This document shows, one piece after another, positions 48,898-57,467 of a DNA stretch of 63,877 nucleotides. Below the pieces are notes generated by a model that saw only the letters and a program-made list of their open reading frames with translations, was not told the DNA's origin and ran no database searches. The DNA is taken from the NCBI GenBank assembly GCA_017848965.1, contig JAFIHA010000060.1, positions 1 to 63,877 on the forward strand, read 5' to 3'. How positions within the stretch are numbered: the stretch's first letter is position 1; every line of letters starts with the position of its first letter. Source of the DNA: Dechloromonas aromatica (nom. nud.) (GTDB lineage: Bacteria; Pseudomonadota; Gammaproteobacteria; Burkholderiales; Rhodocyclaceae). A program made the translations under genes and the position numbers.

Positions 48898-48925
48898 AAA
48901 ATCGCCGGCAGCCGCCGGCGATTTT
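48898..48925 (+). terminator. terminator after the thiolase gene
   Basis: AAAATCGCCGGC (48898-48909) pairs with GCCGGCGATTTT (48914-48925) around AGCC, with TTTT continuing after the stem. It is a textbook intrinsic terminator closing the 45.2-48.9 kb run. Confidence 0.9.
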
Positions 48926-48928
48926 TTT

Positions 48929-48956
48929 TGCACCAGCTTGAATTGGTGCAGCACCA
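48929..48956. promoter_or_regulatory. three-part repeat before the ATP-grasp/alpha-E operon
   Basis: TGCACCA (48929-48935) and TGGTGCA (48944-48950) form an inverted repeat with an eight-base spacer, and GCACCA follows directly (48951-48956). The half-site looks like that of NtrC, but NtrC sites have a three-base gap at this position. A GG(N10)GC arrangement with TTTGC at 48961-48974 is a weak sigma-54-like match. It lies about 120-145 bases before ATG 49073. Confidence 0.45.
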
Positions 48957-49072
48957 GATTGGGGCGGTGGTTTGCGTAGGGTTTTGCCAACTCACTGATT
49001 CGATGCCATTTTGGGGCGTGGCATGGATTCTGCTGAAAGATCTTCGAGAGCATCCTCAGTGACGAGTCCAAC

Positions 49073-50494
49073 ATGAACTTCTATAACGAGATGTATGACG
49101 CCAACGGCGGCGTCCGGGAGCACTACAAGGGATACGAAAACTGGCTGCGCGAGACGCCGCCGGAGCGCATCGAGCGCAAGCGGGCCGAAGCCGACCTGGC
49201 CTTTCACCGCGTCGGCATCACTTTCGCCGTCTATGGCGAGGAAGCCGGCAAGGAACGTCTGATTCCCTTCGACATCATTCCGCGCATCATCCCCGCCCAG
49301 GAATGGAAGGCGCTGGAACGTGGGATGCGCCAGCGGGTGCGGGCGCTCAACATGTTCCTGTGGGATATCTACCACGACCAGGAGATCCTCAAGGCGGGCA
49401 AGATTCCGGCCGAGCAGGTGCTGAACAACGCTCAGTACCGCGCCGTGATGCAGGGCGTCGATGTGCCTGCCGGCATCTACGCGCACATCGCCGGCGTCGA
49501 CGTGGTGCGCGCCGGGGCTGGCGAGTTCTACGTGCTCGAAGACAATCTGCGGGTTCCTTCCGGCGTCTCCTACATGCTGGAAGACCGCAAGATGATGATG
49601 CGGCTCTTCCCCGAACTCTTCGCCCGGCACAAGGTGGCGCCGGTCCAGCATTACCCGGACATGCTGCTGGAAAAACTGCGCGCCGTCGCGCCGCAGGGCA
49701 TCGCCGACCCGACGGTGGTGGTGCTGACGCCGGGCGCCTACAACAGCGCCTATTTCGAACACAGCTTCCTGGCCCAGCAGATGGGTGTCGAGCTGGTCGA
49801 GGGGCGCGACCTCTTCGTCAAGAACGACACGGTGTACATGCGCACGACGCAGGGGCCGCAGCGCGTCGATGTGATCTACCGGCGGATCGACGACGACTTC
49901 ATGGATCCACTGGCCTTCCGTGCCGATTCGGCGCTCGGCGTGCCCGGCATCCTGAAGGCCTACCAGGCCGGCAACGTCACCCTGTCGAACGCGATCGGCA
50001 CCGGCGTCGCCGACGACAAGTCGATCTACCCCTACGTGCCGGAGATGATCCGCTTCTACCTCGGCGAGGAGCCGAGGTTGAACAACGTGCCGACCTACAT
50101 GTGCCGCAAGAAGGACGATCTCGCCTACGTGCTCGACCACCTGGCCGAACTGGTGGTCAAGGAAGTGCATGGCGCCGGCGGCTACGGCATGCTGGTCGGC
50201 CCGGCCTCGACCAAGGAGCAGATCGAGAAGTTCCGCCAGCTACTGCTGGCCAAGCCGGACGGCTACATCGCCCAGCCGACGCTGGCGCTGTCCAACTGCC
50301 CGACCTTCGTCGAGGAAGGCATCGCGCCGCGCCACCTCGATTTGCGCCCCTTCGTGCTGTCCTCGGGCAAGTGCGTGAACATGGTGCCCGGCGGCCTGAC
50401 CCGGGTCGCACTGACCAAGGGCTCGCTCGTCGTCAATTCGTCGCAAGGCGGCGGCACCAAGGATACCTGGGTTCTGGAGGATGAATCATGCTGA
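49073..50494 (+). CDS. circularly permuted type 2 ATP-grasp protein
   Basis: This 473-residue cytoplasmic protein of the circularly permuted ATP-grasp family usually precedes an alpha-E gene. Recognisable parts are FYNEMYDANGGVREHY at the start, RVRALNMFLWDIYHDQ, the ATP-grasp core VLEDNLRVPSGVSYMLEDRK and VVKEVHGAGGYGMLVGPAS. The family is predicted to form amide bonds in a peptide or amino-acid modification pathway, but no product is known. Its 3' end overlaps the alpha-E start by seven bases. A transglutaminase-like gene that often follows is absent here. Confidence 0.92.
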   Translation: MNFYNEMYDANGGVREHYKGYENWLRETPPERIERKRAEADLAFHRVGITFAVYGEEAGKERLIPFDIIPRIIPAQEWKALERGMRQRVRALNMFLWDIYHDQEILKAGKIPAEQVLNNAQYRAVMQGVDVPAGIYAHIAGVDVVRAGAGEFYVLEDNLRVPSGVSYMLEDRKMMMRLFPELFARHKVAPVQHYPDMLLEKLRAVAPQGIADPTVVVLTPGAYNSAYFEHSFLAQQMGVELVEGRDLFVKNDTVYMRTTQGPQRVDVIYRRIDDDFMDPLAFRADSALGVPGILKAYQAGNVTLSNAIGTGVADDKSIYPYVPEMIRFYLGEEPRLNNVPTYMCRKKDDLAYVLDHLAELVVKEVHGAGGYGMLVGPASTKEQIEKFRQLLLAKPDGYIAQPTLALSNCPTFVEEGIAPRHLDLRPFVLSSGKCVNMVPGGLTRVALTKGSLVVNSSQGGGTKDTWVLEDESC

Positions 50495-51438
50495 GCCGCA
50501 CTGCCGATCACCTGTTCTGGATGTCGCGCTACATCGAGCGCGCCGAGAATCTCGCCCGCCTGCTCGACGTCACCTGGCAGATGTCGCTGGTGCCGCAATC
50601 CGAAGAAGCGGCCAACCAGAGCTGGGCCGGGATCATTGCCCTGAACAGCCTGGAAGAAACCTATGCCGCCAAGTATTCGACGGTCAATGGCGAAAACGTG
50701 CTGCGCTTCATGGTCAGCGATCCCGACAATTTCTCGTCGATCCATAGCTGCCTGCGCCTGGCACGCGAGAACGCCCACGCCGTACGCGGCACGCTGACCA
50801 CCGAGATGTGGGAAACGATGAACTCGACCTGGCTGGAAGCCCGCGAAAAGAGCTTCGAGCAGATCGTTAACGCCGGCATCGGCGATTACTGCGAGTGGGT
50901 CAAGATGCGTTCCTCGCTGTCGCGTGGGACGACGCTGGGTACCTTGTTGCAGGACGAGGCTTTCCACTTCATCCGTCTCGGCACCTTGCTCGAGCGCGCC
51001 GACAACACGGCACGCATCCTCGACGTCAAGTATCACGTGCTGCGCCCGCACGGCGAGGAAGAGGAAGCGACCGATTTCTACCAGTGGGGCGCCTTGCTCC
51101 GCTCGGTGTCCGGTTTCGAGGTCTATCGCAAGGTCTACCGTGACGTCATCACGCCGGAGCGAGTCGCCGAACTGCTCATCCTCAACAGCGACATGCCGCG
51201 CTCGCTGCGTTTCTGCCTGAGCGGCGTGGTCAAGAACCTGGAACTGGTTGCCAACAGCCATTCCGGGGAGACGACGCGGCAGGCCGGGCAGCTCTACTCG
51301 CAGCTACGCTACGGCCGTATCGACGATCTGCTGGAAGGCGGCCTGCACGAGTGGCTGACCGACTTCATGGACCGCATCTACCTGATCGGCGACGGCATCA
51401 GCAAGGACTTCCTGGTGCCGATGGCCGAGGCCGCCTGA
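50488..51438 (+). CDS. alpha-E domain protein
   Basis: This 316-residue all-helical protein begins with the signature MLSRTADHLFWMSRYIERAE. The alpha-E family nearly always occurs next to circularly permuted ATP-grasp and transglutaminase-like proteins. It is thought to act with the ATP-grasp enzyme, perhaps as substrate carrier or regulator. The seven-base overlap with the ATP-grasp gene shows coupling. It converges with the Na/Pi gene across a three-base gap. Confidence 0.92.
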   Translation: MLSRTADHLFWMSRYIERAENLARLLDVTWQMSLVPQSEEAANQSWAGIIALNSLEETYAAKYSTVNGENVLRFMVSDPDNFSSIHSCLRLARENAHAVRGTLTTEMWETMNSTWLEAREKSFEQIVNAGIGDYCEWVKMRSSLSRGTTLGTLLQDEAFHFIRLGTLLERADNTARILDVKYHVLRPHGEEEEATDFYQWGALLRSVSGFEVYRKVYRDVITPERVAELLILNSDMPRSLRFCLSGVVKNLELVANSHSGETTRQAGQLYSQLRYGRIDDLLEGGLHEWLTDFMDRIYLIGDGISKDFLVPMAEAA

Positions 51439-51441
51439 GTC

Positions 51442-53073
51442 TCAGCTAGCGCCCGCTGCCGCCTCGGCGGGCAGCGGGGCGAAGCCGGCGAGGGTGCTCG
51501 CCGCCTTGTGCGCCTGCTCGACCAGGCGGCGCAGGGCGCTGAAACCGCCGAGCAGTTGTTCCATGGCGTCGATCGCCAGGCCGCCGCTGGCGCCAGCTTC
51601 GAGCAAGCGGGCCTTGAGGGCGTGGTAGGCCAGTTCGAAATCGGCCAGGGCATTTTCGCCGAGTTGCGGTTTGCCTGACGGTTGCGGGTCGAGCTGTGCC
51701 AGCAGGTGCAGCGCCTGCGCGCTGAGCGCGCGCATTTCCTCGACCAAGGTGGCATCGATTTGCGGCGGCAGGGCATGGATGTCGGCAAGCTCGGCGCACA
51801 GTTCGTGGCAGGTATCGTAATAGCGATGGACGCGCAGCAGCGCCGCCAGATTGCGTGCCGTATCGGCCGGCATCGGGTGGCGATTGACCTCGGTGACGAA
51901 ATCGACGATGGCGCGCGCCAGCGCCGGGAAGGGATCGAGTGCCGGCCAGTCGGGGGCGCCGTCGCCATCTGCCGGCGTGCTGCGCTGGCGCGCCAGTTCG
52001 AGGACGATGTTGCCCAGGCGCGAGACTTCGCGATGCAGCGCATCGACCGCCAGCGCCGGCACCGCGCCGACGTTGCGGTCGATGTAGCGGGGGCGGCCGA
52101 TTTCTTCCTCGCGCGTCCGGAAGCGGGTTTCCAGGAAACGGCTGAGGCGGGCGGTGAGCGGCCACATCAGGATCACGCCGAGCAGGTTGAAGACGCTGTG
52201 GAAAAGTGCCAGCGTCACTGCCGGCTGGGTGCCCAGTTCGAGCAGCTCGCGCAGGCGAGCGATCAGCGATAGCAGTAGCGGCAGGGCGAGCAGGGCGACG
52301 ACTGCCGTCAGCAGGTTGAACAGCACATGCGCCAGTGCCGCCCGGCGGGCGTTCGGGGTGGCGCCGATGGAGGCCAGCAGGGCGGTCGCCGTGGTGCCGA
52401 TGTTGGCGCCGATGACCGCGCCGGCAGCTTCGCTCAGCGGCAGGACGCCGGCTTCGGCTAAAGTCAGGACGATGGCCAGGGTGGCGGCCGAGGCCTGCAT
52501 CATCGCCGTCAGCACGGCGCCGGCGAGGACGAAGGCAAGGATCGACCAGAGGCCGTGCCCGGACAACTGGCTGAGGTCGATGGCGTTGCCGCCGGCGGCG
52601 AATGCCTGTTGCAGGAAGCCGATGCCGAGAAAGAGGACGCCGAAGCCGGCCAGTGCGTTGCCGATCGCGCCGCGCCGCGTTTCCTGGCCGGACAGGCGGA
52701 GCAGGACGCCGACGCCGATCAACGGCAGCGCCGCCGCTTCCAGCTTGAGCTTGAAGCCGATCACGGCGACCAGCCAGCCAGTGAAGGTGGTCCCCACGTT
52801 GGCGCCGAAGAAGATCCACAATGATTGGCCGAGCGGCAGCAGGCCGGCATTGACGAAGCCGATGGCGGCAACCGTGATGGCGCTCGACGACTGGACCAGC
52901 GCCGTCGCCACGATGCCGAACAGCAGGCCGCGCAGGCGGGTCGCCGTCCACCGGTGGAGCAGGCCGGAGAGCGAGGGGCCGACCGCCAGCTTGAGGCCGT
53001 CGGTCATCATCGTCATGCCGAGCAGGAAAAGGCCGACGCCGCCGAGCATCGCCGCCAGATTGATTCCTTCCAT
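51442..53073 (-). CDS. Na/Pi cotransporter family protein with PhoU-like tail
   Basis: This 543-residue inner-membrane protein has two inverted Na/Pi repeats in residues 1-310. They carry the QSSSA motif twice in the expected variants (ALVQSSSAITVAAIGFVNAG and MMQASAATLAIVLTLA), the FFGANVGTTFT and IGANIGTTATALLA loops, and eight or more helices. Residues about 340-540 form a helical PhoU-like cytoplasmic domain. The second repeat has ASAAT where the first has SSSAI. It is likely a sodium-dependent phosphate exporter or importer. Confidence 0.9.
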   Translation of the reverse strand: MEGINLAAMLGGVGLFLLGMTMMTDGLKLAVGPSLSGLLHRWTATRLRGLLFGIVATALVQSSSAITVAAIGFVNAGLLPLGQSLWIFFGANVGTTFTGWLVAVIGFKLKLEAAALPLIGVGVLLRLSGQETRRGAIGNALAGFGVLFLGIGFLQQAFAAGGNAIDLSQLSGHGLWSILAFVLAGAVLTAMMQASAATLAIVLTLAEAGVLPLSEAAGAVIGANIGTTATALLASIGATPNARRAALAHVLFNLLTAVVALLALPLLLSLIARLRELLELGTQPAVTLALFHSVFNLLGVILMWPLTARLSRFLETRFRTREEEIGRPRYIDRNVGAVPALAVDALHREVSRLGNIVLELARQRSTPADGDGAPDWPALDPFPALARAIVDFVTEVNRHPMPADTARNLAALLRVHRYYDTCHELCAELADIHALPPQIDATLVEEMRALSAQALHLLAQLDPQPSGKPQLGENALADFELAYHALKARLLEAGASGGLAIDAMEQLLGGFSALRRLVEQAHKAASTLAGFAPLPAEAAAGAS

Positions 53074-53136
53074 AACTGCCCCTACGGTTTCCTGGCAGCC
53101 AGATTGCGTTCTCCGGCCGCCTTCGTCAAGCGCCGG

Positions 53137-54750
53137 TCAGCGCTCGAGCATGGCCAGCGCCAACGCTTCCGCCACCTTGATCCCGTCCACGCCAGCCGAC
53201 AGGATGCCGCCGGCGTAACCGGCACCTTCGCCGGCCGGGTAGAGGCCGCGCGTGTTGATGCTCTGGTAGTCGTCGCCGCGCTTGATGCGGATCGGCGACG
53301 AGGTGCGCGTTTCGACCCCGGTGAGCAGCGCATCGGCCATCGCGAAGCCCTTGATCTGCCGGTCGAAAGCGGGAATCGCCTCGCGCAGCGCGTCGATCAC
53401 GAAAGCCGGCGCGCATTGCGCCAGATCGGTCAGGTGCACGCCCGGCTGGTACGACGGTTCGACGCTGCCCAGTGCGGTCGACGGGCGGCCGGCGAGGAAA
53501 TCGCCGACCCGCTGCGCCGGCGCGTCGTAGCTGCTGCCGCCGGCGATGAAGGCCTGGCTTTCCCAGTGGCGCTGGAAGTCGATGCCGGCCAGCGGGTTCT
53601 GCCGGTAATCGCCGGGGAAATCCTCGGGTTCGACATTGACCACCAGCGCCGAGTTGGCGTTGCGTTCGGCGCGCGAATACTGGCTCATGCCGTTGGTGAC
53701 GACGCGCCCCGGTTCCGATGTCGCGGCGACCACCTGGCCGCCCGGGCACATGCAGAAGCTGTAGGCGGCGCGGCCGTTGGCGCAGTGATGCACCAGCTTG
53801 TAGTCGGCGGCGCCGAGCAGTTCGTTGCCGGCGTTGGGGCCGAAACGGGCATGGTCGATCAAGGTCTGCGGATGCTCGATGCGGAAGCCGATGGCGAAGG
53901 GCTTGGCTTCGACATAGACGCCCTCGGCGTGCAGCATCTCGAAGGTGTCGCGGGCGCTGTGACCGATCGCCAGCACGACGTGGCGGCTGGCGATGCGTTC
54001 GCCGTCGGCCAGTTCGACGCCGGTGACCTGGCGGTTCTCGGTCAGCAGGCGCTCGACGCGGGCGCCGAAGCGGATCTCGCCGCCCAGTTCGCGGATCGTC
54101 GCACGCATGTTCTCGACCATCTTGACCAGGCGGAAGGTGCCGATGTGCGGCTTGCTCAGGTAGAGGATCTCTTCCGGCGCGCCGGCCTTGACGAACTCGG
54201 TCATCACCTTGCGGCCAAGGAACTTCGGGTCCTTGATCTGACTGTACAGCTTGCCGTCGGAAAATGTGCCGGCGCCGCCCTCGCCGAACTGGACGTTGGA
54301 TTCCGGGTCGAGCTGGTGCTTGCGCCACAGGCCCCAGGTGTCCTTGGTGCGCTCGCGCACCGCCTTGCCGCGTTCGAGGATGATCGGCCGGAAACCCATC
54401 TGCGCCAGTACCAGCCCGGCCATCAGGCCGCAGGGGCCCATGCCGATGATCACCGGGCGCTCGCTCAGTCCCTCCGGGGCGTGGGCGACGAAGTGGTAAT
54501 CCATGTCCGGCGCCGGCACGACGTGGCGGTCATCAGCCAGACGGGCGGCGACGGCGGCCTCGTCGCGCAGTTCGACATCGATCTGGTAGATGAGGACGAT
54601 CGCCGACTTCTTGCGCGCGTCGTGGCTACGCTTGACGATGCGGAAATCGATCAACTCGTCGTCGCTGATCCCCAGGCGGGCGCACAGCGCCGGGCGCAGC
54701 GCTGCCGGCGGATGGTCGAGCGGCAGCTTGAGTTCGGTCAGGCGCAGCAT
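53137..54750 (-). CDS. NAD(P)/FAD-dependent oxidoreductase
   Basis: This 537-residue flavoprotein has the FAD dinucleotide motif IIGMGPCGLMAG at 101-112 and a C-terminal GxGDAxG-type region (YPAGEGAGYAGGILSAGVDG). It belongs to the large family of proteins annotated only as FAD-dependent oxidoreductase, distantly related to aminoacetone or geranylgeranyl-reductase-like enzymes. The N-terminal 95 residues are an extra alpha/beta domain typical of this group. It lies four bases after the cytochrome gene. Confidence 0.85.
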   Translation of the reverse strand: MLRLTELKLPLDHPPAALRPALCARLGISDDELIDFRIVKRSHDARKKSAIVLIYQIDVELRDEAAVAARLADDRHVVPAPDMDYHFVAHAPEGLSERPVIIGMGPCGLMAGLVLAQMGFRPIILERGKAVRERTKDTWGLWRKHQLDPESNVQFGEGGAGTFSDGKLYSQIKDPKFLGRKVMTEFVKAGAPEEILYLSKPHIGTFRLVKMVENMRATIRELGGEIRFGARVERLLTENRQVTGVELADGERIASRHVVLAIGHSARDTFEMLHAEGVYVEAKPFAIGFRIEHPQTLIDHARFGPNAGNELLGAADYKLVHHCANGRAAYSFCMCPGGQVVAATSEPGRVVTNGMSQYSRAERNANSALVVNVEPEDFPGDYRQNPLAGIDFQRHWESQAFIAGGSSYDAPAQRVGDFLAGRPSTALGSVEPSYQPGVHLTDLAQCAPAFVIDALREAIPAFDRQIKGFAMADALLTGVETRTSSPIRIKRGDDYQSINTRGLYPAGEGAGYAGGILSAGVDGIKVAEALALAMLER

Positions 54751-54754
54751 GGTG

Positions 54755-55207
54755 TCAGCGCGTCTTGAACGGCTTGTGGCAGTCCTGGCAACTGGCGTGC
54801 ACCGCGTCGTAGGCGGCCTGGATGCGCGCCTGATCCTTGCTTCGCGCGGCAGCCAGCAGTTCGTCGGTGGCCTTCAGGAAGCTGTCGCGCTCGCGTGCGA
54901 AGCGCTCCGGCTCCTGCCAGACCAGCGGCGTCGCCTTGGTCGGCGGGTAATTGGTGTCGGGGCCGAAATGCGCCCAGGGGCCGTCGCGCTTCTCGTGCAG
55001 CGCGCTCGCCAGGCGCAGGAACTTCTCTTCCTCGTAGCGCTTTTCCCGCAGCATCACGCCCATCGGCTCGAAGACCTTGATGATCTCCTTGAACGCGGTC
55101 TGCCGGGTCTTGACCGGCTGGCCGGGGCGGGTGTCCTCGGCTTCGCCGCAGGCGGCGAGGAGAAGGGCGGAAAGCAGGGCGACGGTAAGGGGCCGGGAAA
55201 GACGCAT
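54755..55207 (-). CDS. lipoprotein cytochrome c' family protein
   Basis: This 150-residue exported lipoprotein has a lipobox in LLLAACGE and a mature four-helix domain ending in a single haem-binding motif CQDCHK near the C-terminus, as in cytochrome c'. The haem iron would be high-spin and might bind NO or CO. It lies four bases upstream of the FAD oxidoreductase gene on the same strand and is probably its electron partner, although the oxidoreductase itself looks cytoplasmic. Confidence 0.85.
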   Translation of the reverse strand: MRLSRPLTVALLSALLLAACGEAEDTRPGQPVKTRQTAFKEIIKVFEPMGVMLREKRYEEEKFLRLASALHEKRDGPWAHFGPDTNYPPTKATPLVWQEPERFARERDSFLKATDELLAAARSKDQARIQAAYDAVHASCQDCHKPFKTR

Positions 55208-55269
55208 GGCGGTACGGGGATGGCTTTGACGAAGGCCGGATTATACCCGCCGCCGGGCGTGCCGCCGGC

Positions 55270-55581
55270 CTACCAGGCGCGGGCGCCCTGCAGGTAGTTG
55301 CGCAGCGGCGCCGTGCGCGGCGTTGCCGGCTCGGCGGCGGTAGCCGGGGTCGCTGGGGCTGCGCTCGGCACGCTGGCTGCCGGCAGCAGCAGGTCGCGCA
55401 ACTGCAGAAGCTGGACCAGGAGTTCCTCGTCCTCGGCCGCTTCCTCGATTTCGGCCAGCCGCTGCCGGGCATAGCCGGCGTCGCGGGTCAGGCGTTCGAG
55501 GTCGACGGTCTGGCCCAGCGTGCGCTTGACCTGCAGCTTGAAGCGGGCGAGTCGCTGCGCGGTTTCCATCGTCTTGTCCAT
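55270..55581 (-). CDS. small conserved hypothetical protein (103 aa)
   Basis: A soluble protein starting MDKTMETAQRLARFK at ATG 55581, with AGGAGA correctly spaced upstream. Residues 1-60 are helical and charged. A Pro/Ala/Thr-rich stretch follows (about 67-90), then a short C-terminal RNYLQGARAW. A longer frame reaching back to 55719 is less likely because it lacks a ribosome-binding site. Function is unknown. Confidence 0.65.
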   Translation of the reverse strand: MDKTMETAQRLARFKLQVKRTLGQTVDLERLTRDAGYARQRLAEIEEAAEDEELLVQLLQLRDLLLPAASVPSAAPATPATAAEPATPRTAPLRNYLQGARAW

Positions 55582-55698
55582 GCGCTGTTCTCCTGTTCTG
55601 GTCTGGCTGTCCCGTTGGGGTCGGGGTAACTGGAGATTAGCGAGAATCGTGCCGGTTGCGGCGCTGCAGCAAGGGGCCTGAAAAATCAGCGGCTTGCC

Positions 55699-55729
55699 GT
55701 CAAGACCATTGTCCAGCAATGGTTTTGAC
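55699..55729. repeat. long hairpin downstream of ureG
   Basis: GTCAAGACCATTG (55699-55711) and CAATGGTTTTGAC (55717-55729) form a 13-base inverted repeat with one G-T pair and a five-base loop. It lies in the gap between the ureG stop and the small gene at 55581. There is no T-tract directly after it on either strand, so its role as a terminator is uncertain. Confidence 0.6.
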
Positions 55730-55791
55730 GAATCACGATGGTGCGATGGAGGGTAGGCGTTGGCTGTTTTTGGTGCGCTGCGGAAGAGGGC

Positions 55792-56397
55792 TCAGAGCAT
55801 GCCGCGCTCGCGGATGAAGGCGATGATCGTCGCCAGTCCCTCGCCGGTCTTCAGGTTGCTGAAAACGAAGGGGCGCTCGCCGCGCTGTGCCTTAGCGTCG
55901 TGCGCCATGACCTCGAGCGAGGCGCCGACCAGCGGCGCGAGGTCGATCTTGTTGATCACCAGCAGGTCGGACTTGGTGATGCCGGGGCCGCCCTTGCGTG
56001 GAATCTTCTCGCCGGCGGCAACGTCGATGACGTAGATGGTGAGGTCGGAGAGCTCCGGCGAAAAGGTCGCCGCCAGGTTGTCGCCGCCGGATTCGACGAG
56101 GATCAGCTCGACGCCGGGAAAGGCACGCTGCAGGCGGTCGACCGCTTCGAGGTTGATCGAGGCGTCCTCGCGGATCGCGGTGTGCGGGCAGCCGCCGGTT
56201 TCGACGCCGATGATCCGTTCCGGCGCCAGCGCCGAGTGATTGACCAGGAACTTGGCGTCCTCGGCGGTGTAGATGTCGTTGGTGACGACGGCCATGTCGA
56301 TCTGCTCGCGCAGGGCCTGGCACAGCGCCAGGGTCAGGGCGGTCTTGCCGGAACCGACGGTGCCGCCGATGCCGACTCTGAGGGCTTGTTTGCTCAT
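55792..56397 (-). CDS. ureG: Urease accessory GTPase UreG
   Basis: This 201-residue SIMIBI-class GTPase delivers nickel to urease. P-loop GGTVGSGKT at 11-19 (Thr at 13 where most UreG have Pro), the nickel-binding CPH motif in [16 protein letters not shown], and the base-recognition loop VINKIDLAP are present. It follows ureF by seven bases. No urease structural genes (ureABC), ureD or ureE lie within the window. Confidence 0.96.
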   Translation of the reverse strand: MSKQALRVGIGGTVGSGKTALTLALCQALREQIDMAVVTNDIYTAEDAKFLVNHSALAPERIIGVETGGCPHTAIREDASINLEAVDRLQRAFPGVELILVESGGDNLAATFSPELSDLTIYVIDVAAGEKIPRKGGPGITKSDLLVINKIDLAPLVGASLEVMAHDAKAQRGERPFVFSNLKTGEGLATIIAFIRERGML

Positions 56398-56404
56398 GTT
56401 TTTC

Positions 56405-57100
56405 CTAAGATCTGAAGAGACGGGAATACTGGGTTTCGTGGCGCGCGCTGGCGATCGCGAAGGCCGGCGTGAAGTTCGACCAGGCGGCTTCCGGCAGCGT
56501 CAGCGCGGCCTCGGCGATCGCCGGCAGCCGGGCACCGAGATCGGCGAGCAGGCGCTGGCCGGCGGCCTGGCCGAGCGGCACCGCCTTCAACGCGGCCATC
56601 ACCTGGTTTTCCGCCCAGGCCCACAGGTAGGCGGTCAGCGCTGCCGCCGGATCGAGCTTCCAGGCGGCGGCGATGCCGGCCCAGACGGTGGGGAAGGCGA
56701 CTTCGGGCTGCGCTTCGACGACGCTGCCGACACCGGCCAGCGACTCGTCGCGCAGGTCGCGCAGCAGGCGGCGCAGCGAAAAGCCCATCTGCGCCGTTTC
56801 GGCGCGCAGCTCGGCGGTTTCTCGGCTGGCCAGGAAGTCGCCGTCGAGGCGACGTACTTCCGCCGCGTTGCCGGCGTCCCAGGCGGCGATCAGCGCCGCC
56901 ACCAGGGGCGCCTCGTAGCGGCCGATGCCGTGCGCGAGCAGGTCGGAAATCCAGGCGCCGGCGCTGGCCTCGTTGCCGACGACGCCGGATTCGACCGCCC
57001 ATTCGAGCCCCTGCGAATAGGTGTAGGCGCCGACCGGCAGGGCCGGGCTGGCGAGTTGCAGCAGGCGGGCGAGTTGCAGCGAGGGCAGGGCGGGCGTCAT
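56405..57100 (-). CDS. ureF: Urease accessory protein UreF
   Basis: This 231-residue all-helical chaperone forms part of the UreDFG complex that activates apo-urease. It begins with the family signature [25 protein letters not shown] and has the C-terminal [18 protein letters not shown] end. It is the first gene of the pair with ureG and is divergent from tonB across 367 bases that hold twin palindromes. Confidence 0.95.
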   Translation of the reverse strand: MTPALPSLQLARLLQLASPALPVGAYTYSQGLEWAVESGVVGNEASAGAWISDLLAHGIGRYEAPLVAALIAAWDAGNAAEVRRLDGDFLASRETAELRAETAQMGFSLRRLLRDLRDESLAGVGSVVEAQPEVAFPTVWAGIAAAWKLDPAAALTAYLWAWAENQVMAALKAVPLGQAAGQRLLADLGARLPAIAEAALTLPEAAWSNFTPAFAIASARHETQYSRLFRS

Positions 57101-57305
57101 GGCGGCATTGTCTCCCGGCGGCGGCCGCCGGCCAATACGCAGTTGTGCGCAGGCGGCTGCGGGGCAGGCTGCGGAAAAGGGAATGCCCGCCGCGACAGCG
57201 CCCTGAACGGCGCGTCATCGGCCTGGGCGCGGTCAACGCGGCTGCCTTCCTTCATTGCCGAAAAAATCGAACCGGAGATTCTAAGTCATTGTTTGTTGAG
57301 ATTTA

Positions 57306-57322
57306 TGCGGCAAATTGCCGCA
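57306..57322. promoter_or_regulatory. perfect palindromic operator candidate
   Basis: TGCGGCAAATTGCCGCA is a perfect palindrome with eight-base arms and a single central base. It sits 145 bases before tonB. The 8-1-8 geometry fits a dimeric repressor. It shares TGCG-CAA-TTG-C with a second site 25 bases away. Confidence 0.65.
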
Positions 57323-57330
57323 TCGCATGG

Positions 57331-57347
57331 TGCGACAATTTGTCACT
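57331..57347. promoter_or_regulatory. second, imperfect operator candidate
   Basis: TGCGACAATTTGTCACT repeats the pattern of the first site with six of eight arm positions paired. Its inner GACAA/TTGTC arms are perfect. The centres of the two sites are 25 bases apart, close to two and a half helical turns. Confidence 0.5.
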
Positions 57348-57467
57348 TCTCCTGCTTGGAACCTTTCTCCAGAATTCGCGTCGCGCCGCGTTGGCGCAGT
57401 TTGTTCGAGTGATCCGAGCGGCCCGCCAAGAGGCCAGTGGGTCTGGGTAACCGGAGGGGGTTTGCCG

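Larger units (their letters stand above)
57101..57467. other. regulatory intergenic region between ureF and tonB
   Basis: Over 360 bases without a gene. The left half (57101-57240) is GC-rich without clear motifs. The right half is AT-richer and holds the twin palindromes (57306-57346) and GGAGGGGG before the tonB start. Promoters for both directions should lie here, but no strong sigma-70 match is visible. Confidence 0.6.

Noticed and set aside
48929..48950. NtrC binding site
   Set aside because: The arms match the NtrC half-site, but the gap is eight bases instead of three, which puts the half-sites on different faces of the helix. Kept only as an unassigned repeat.
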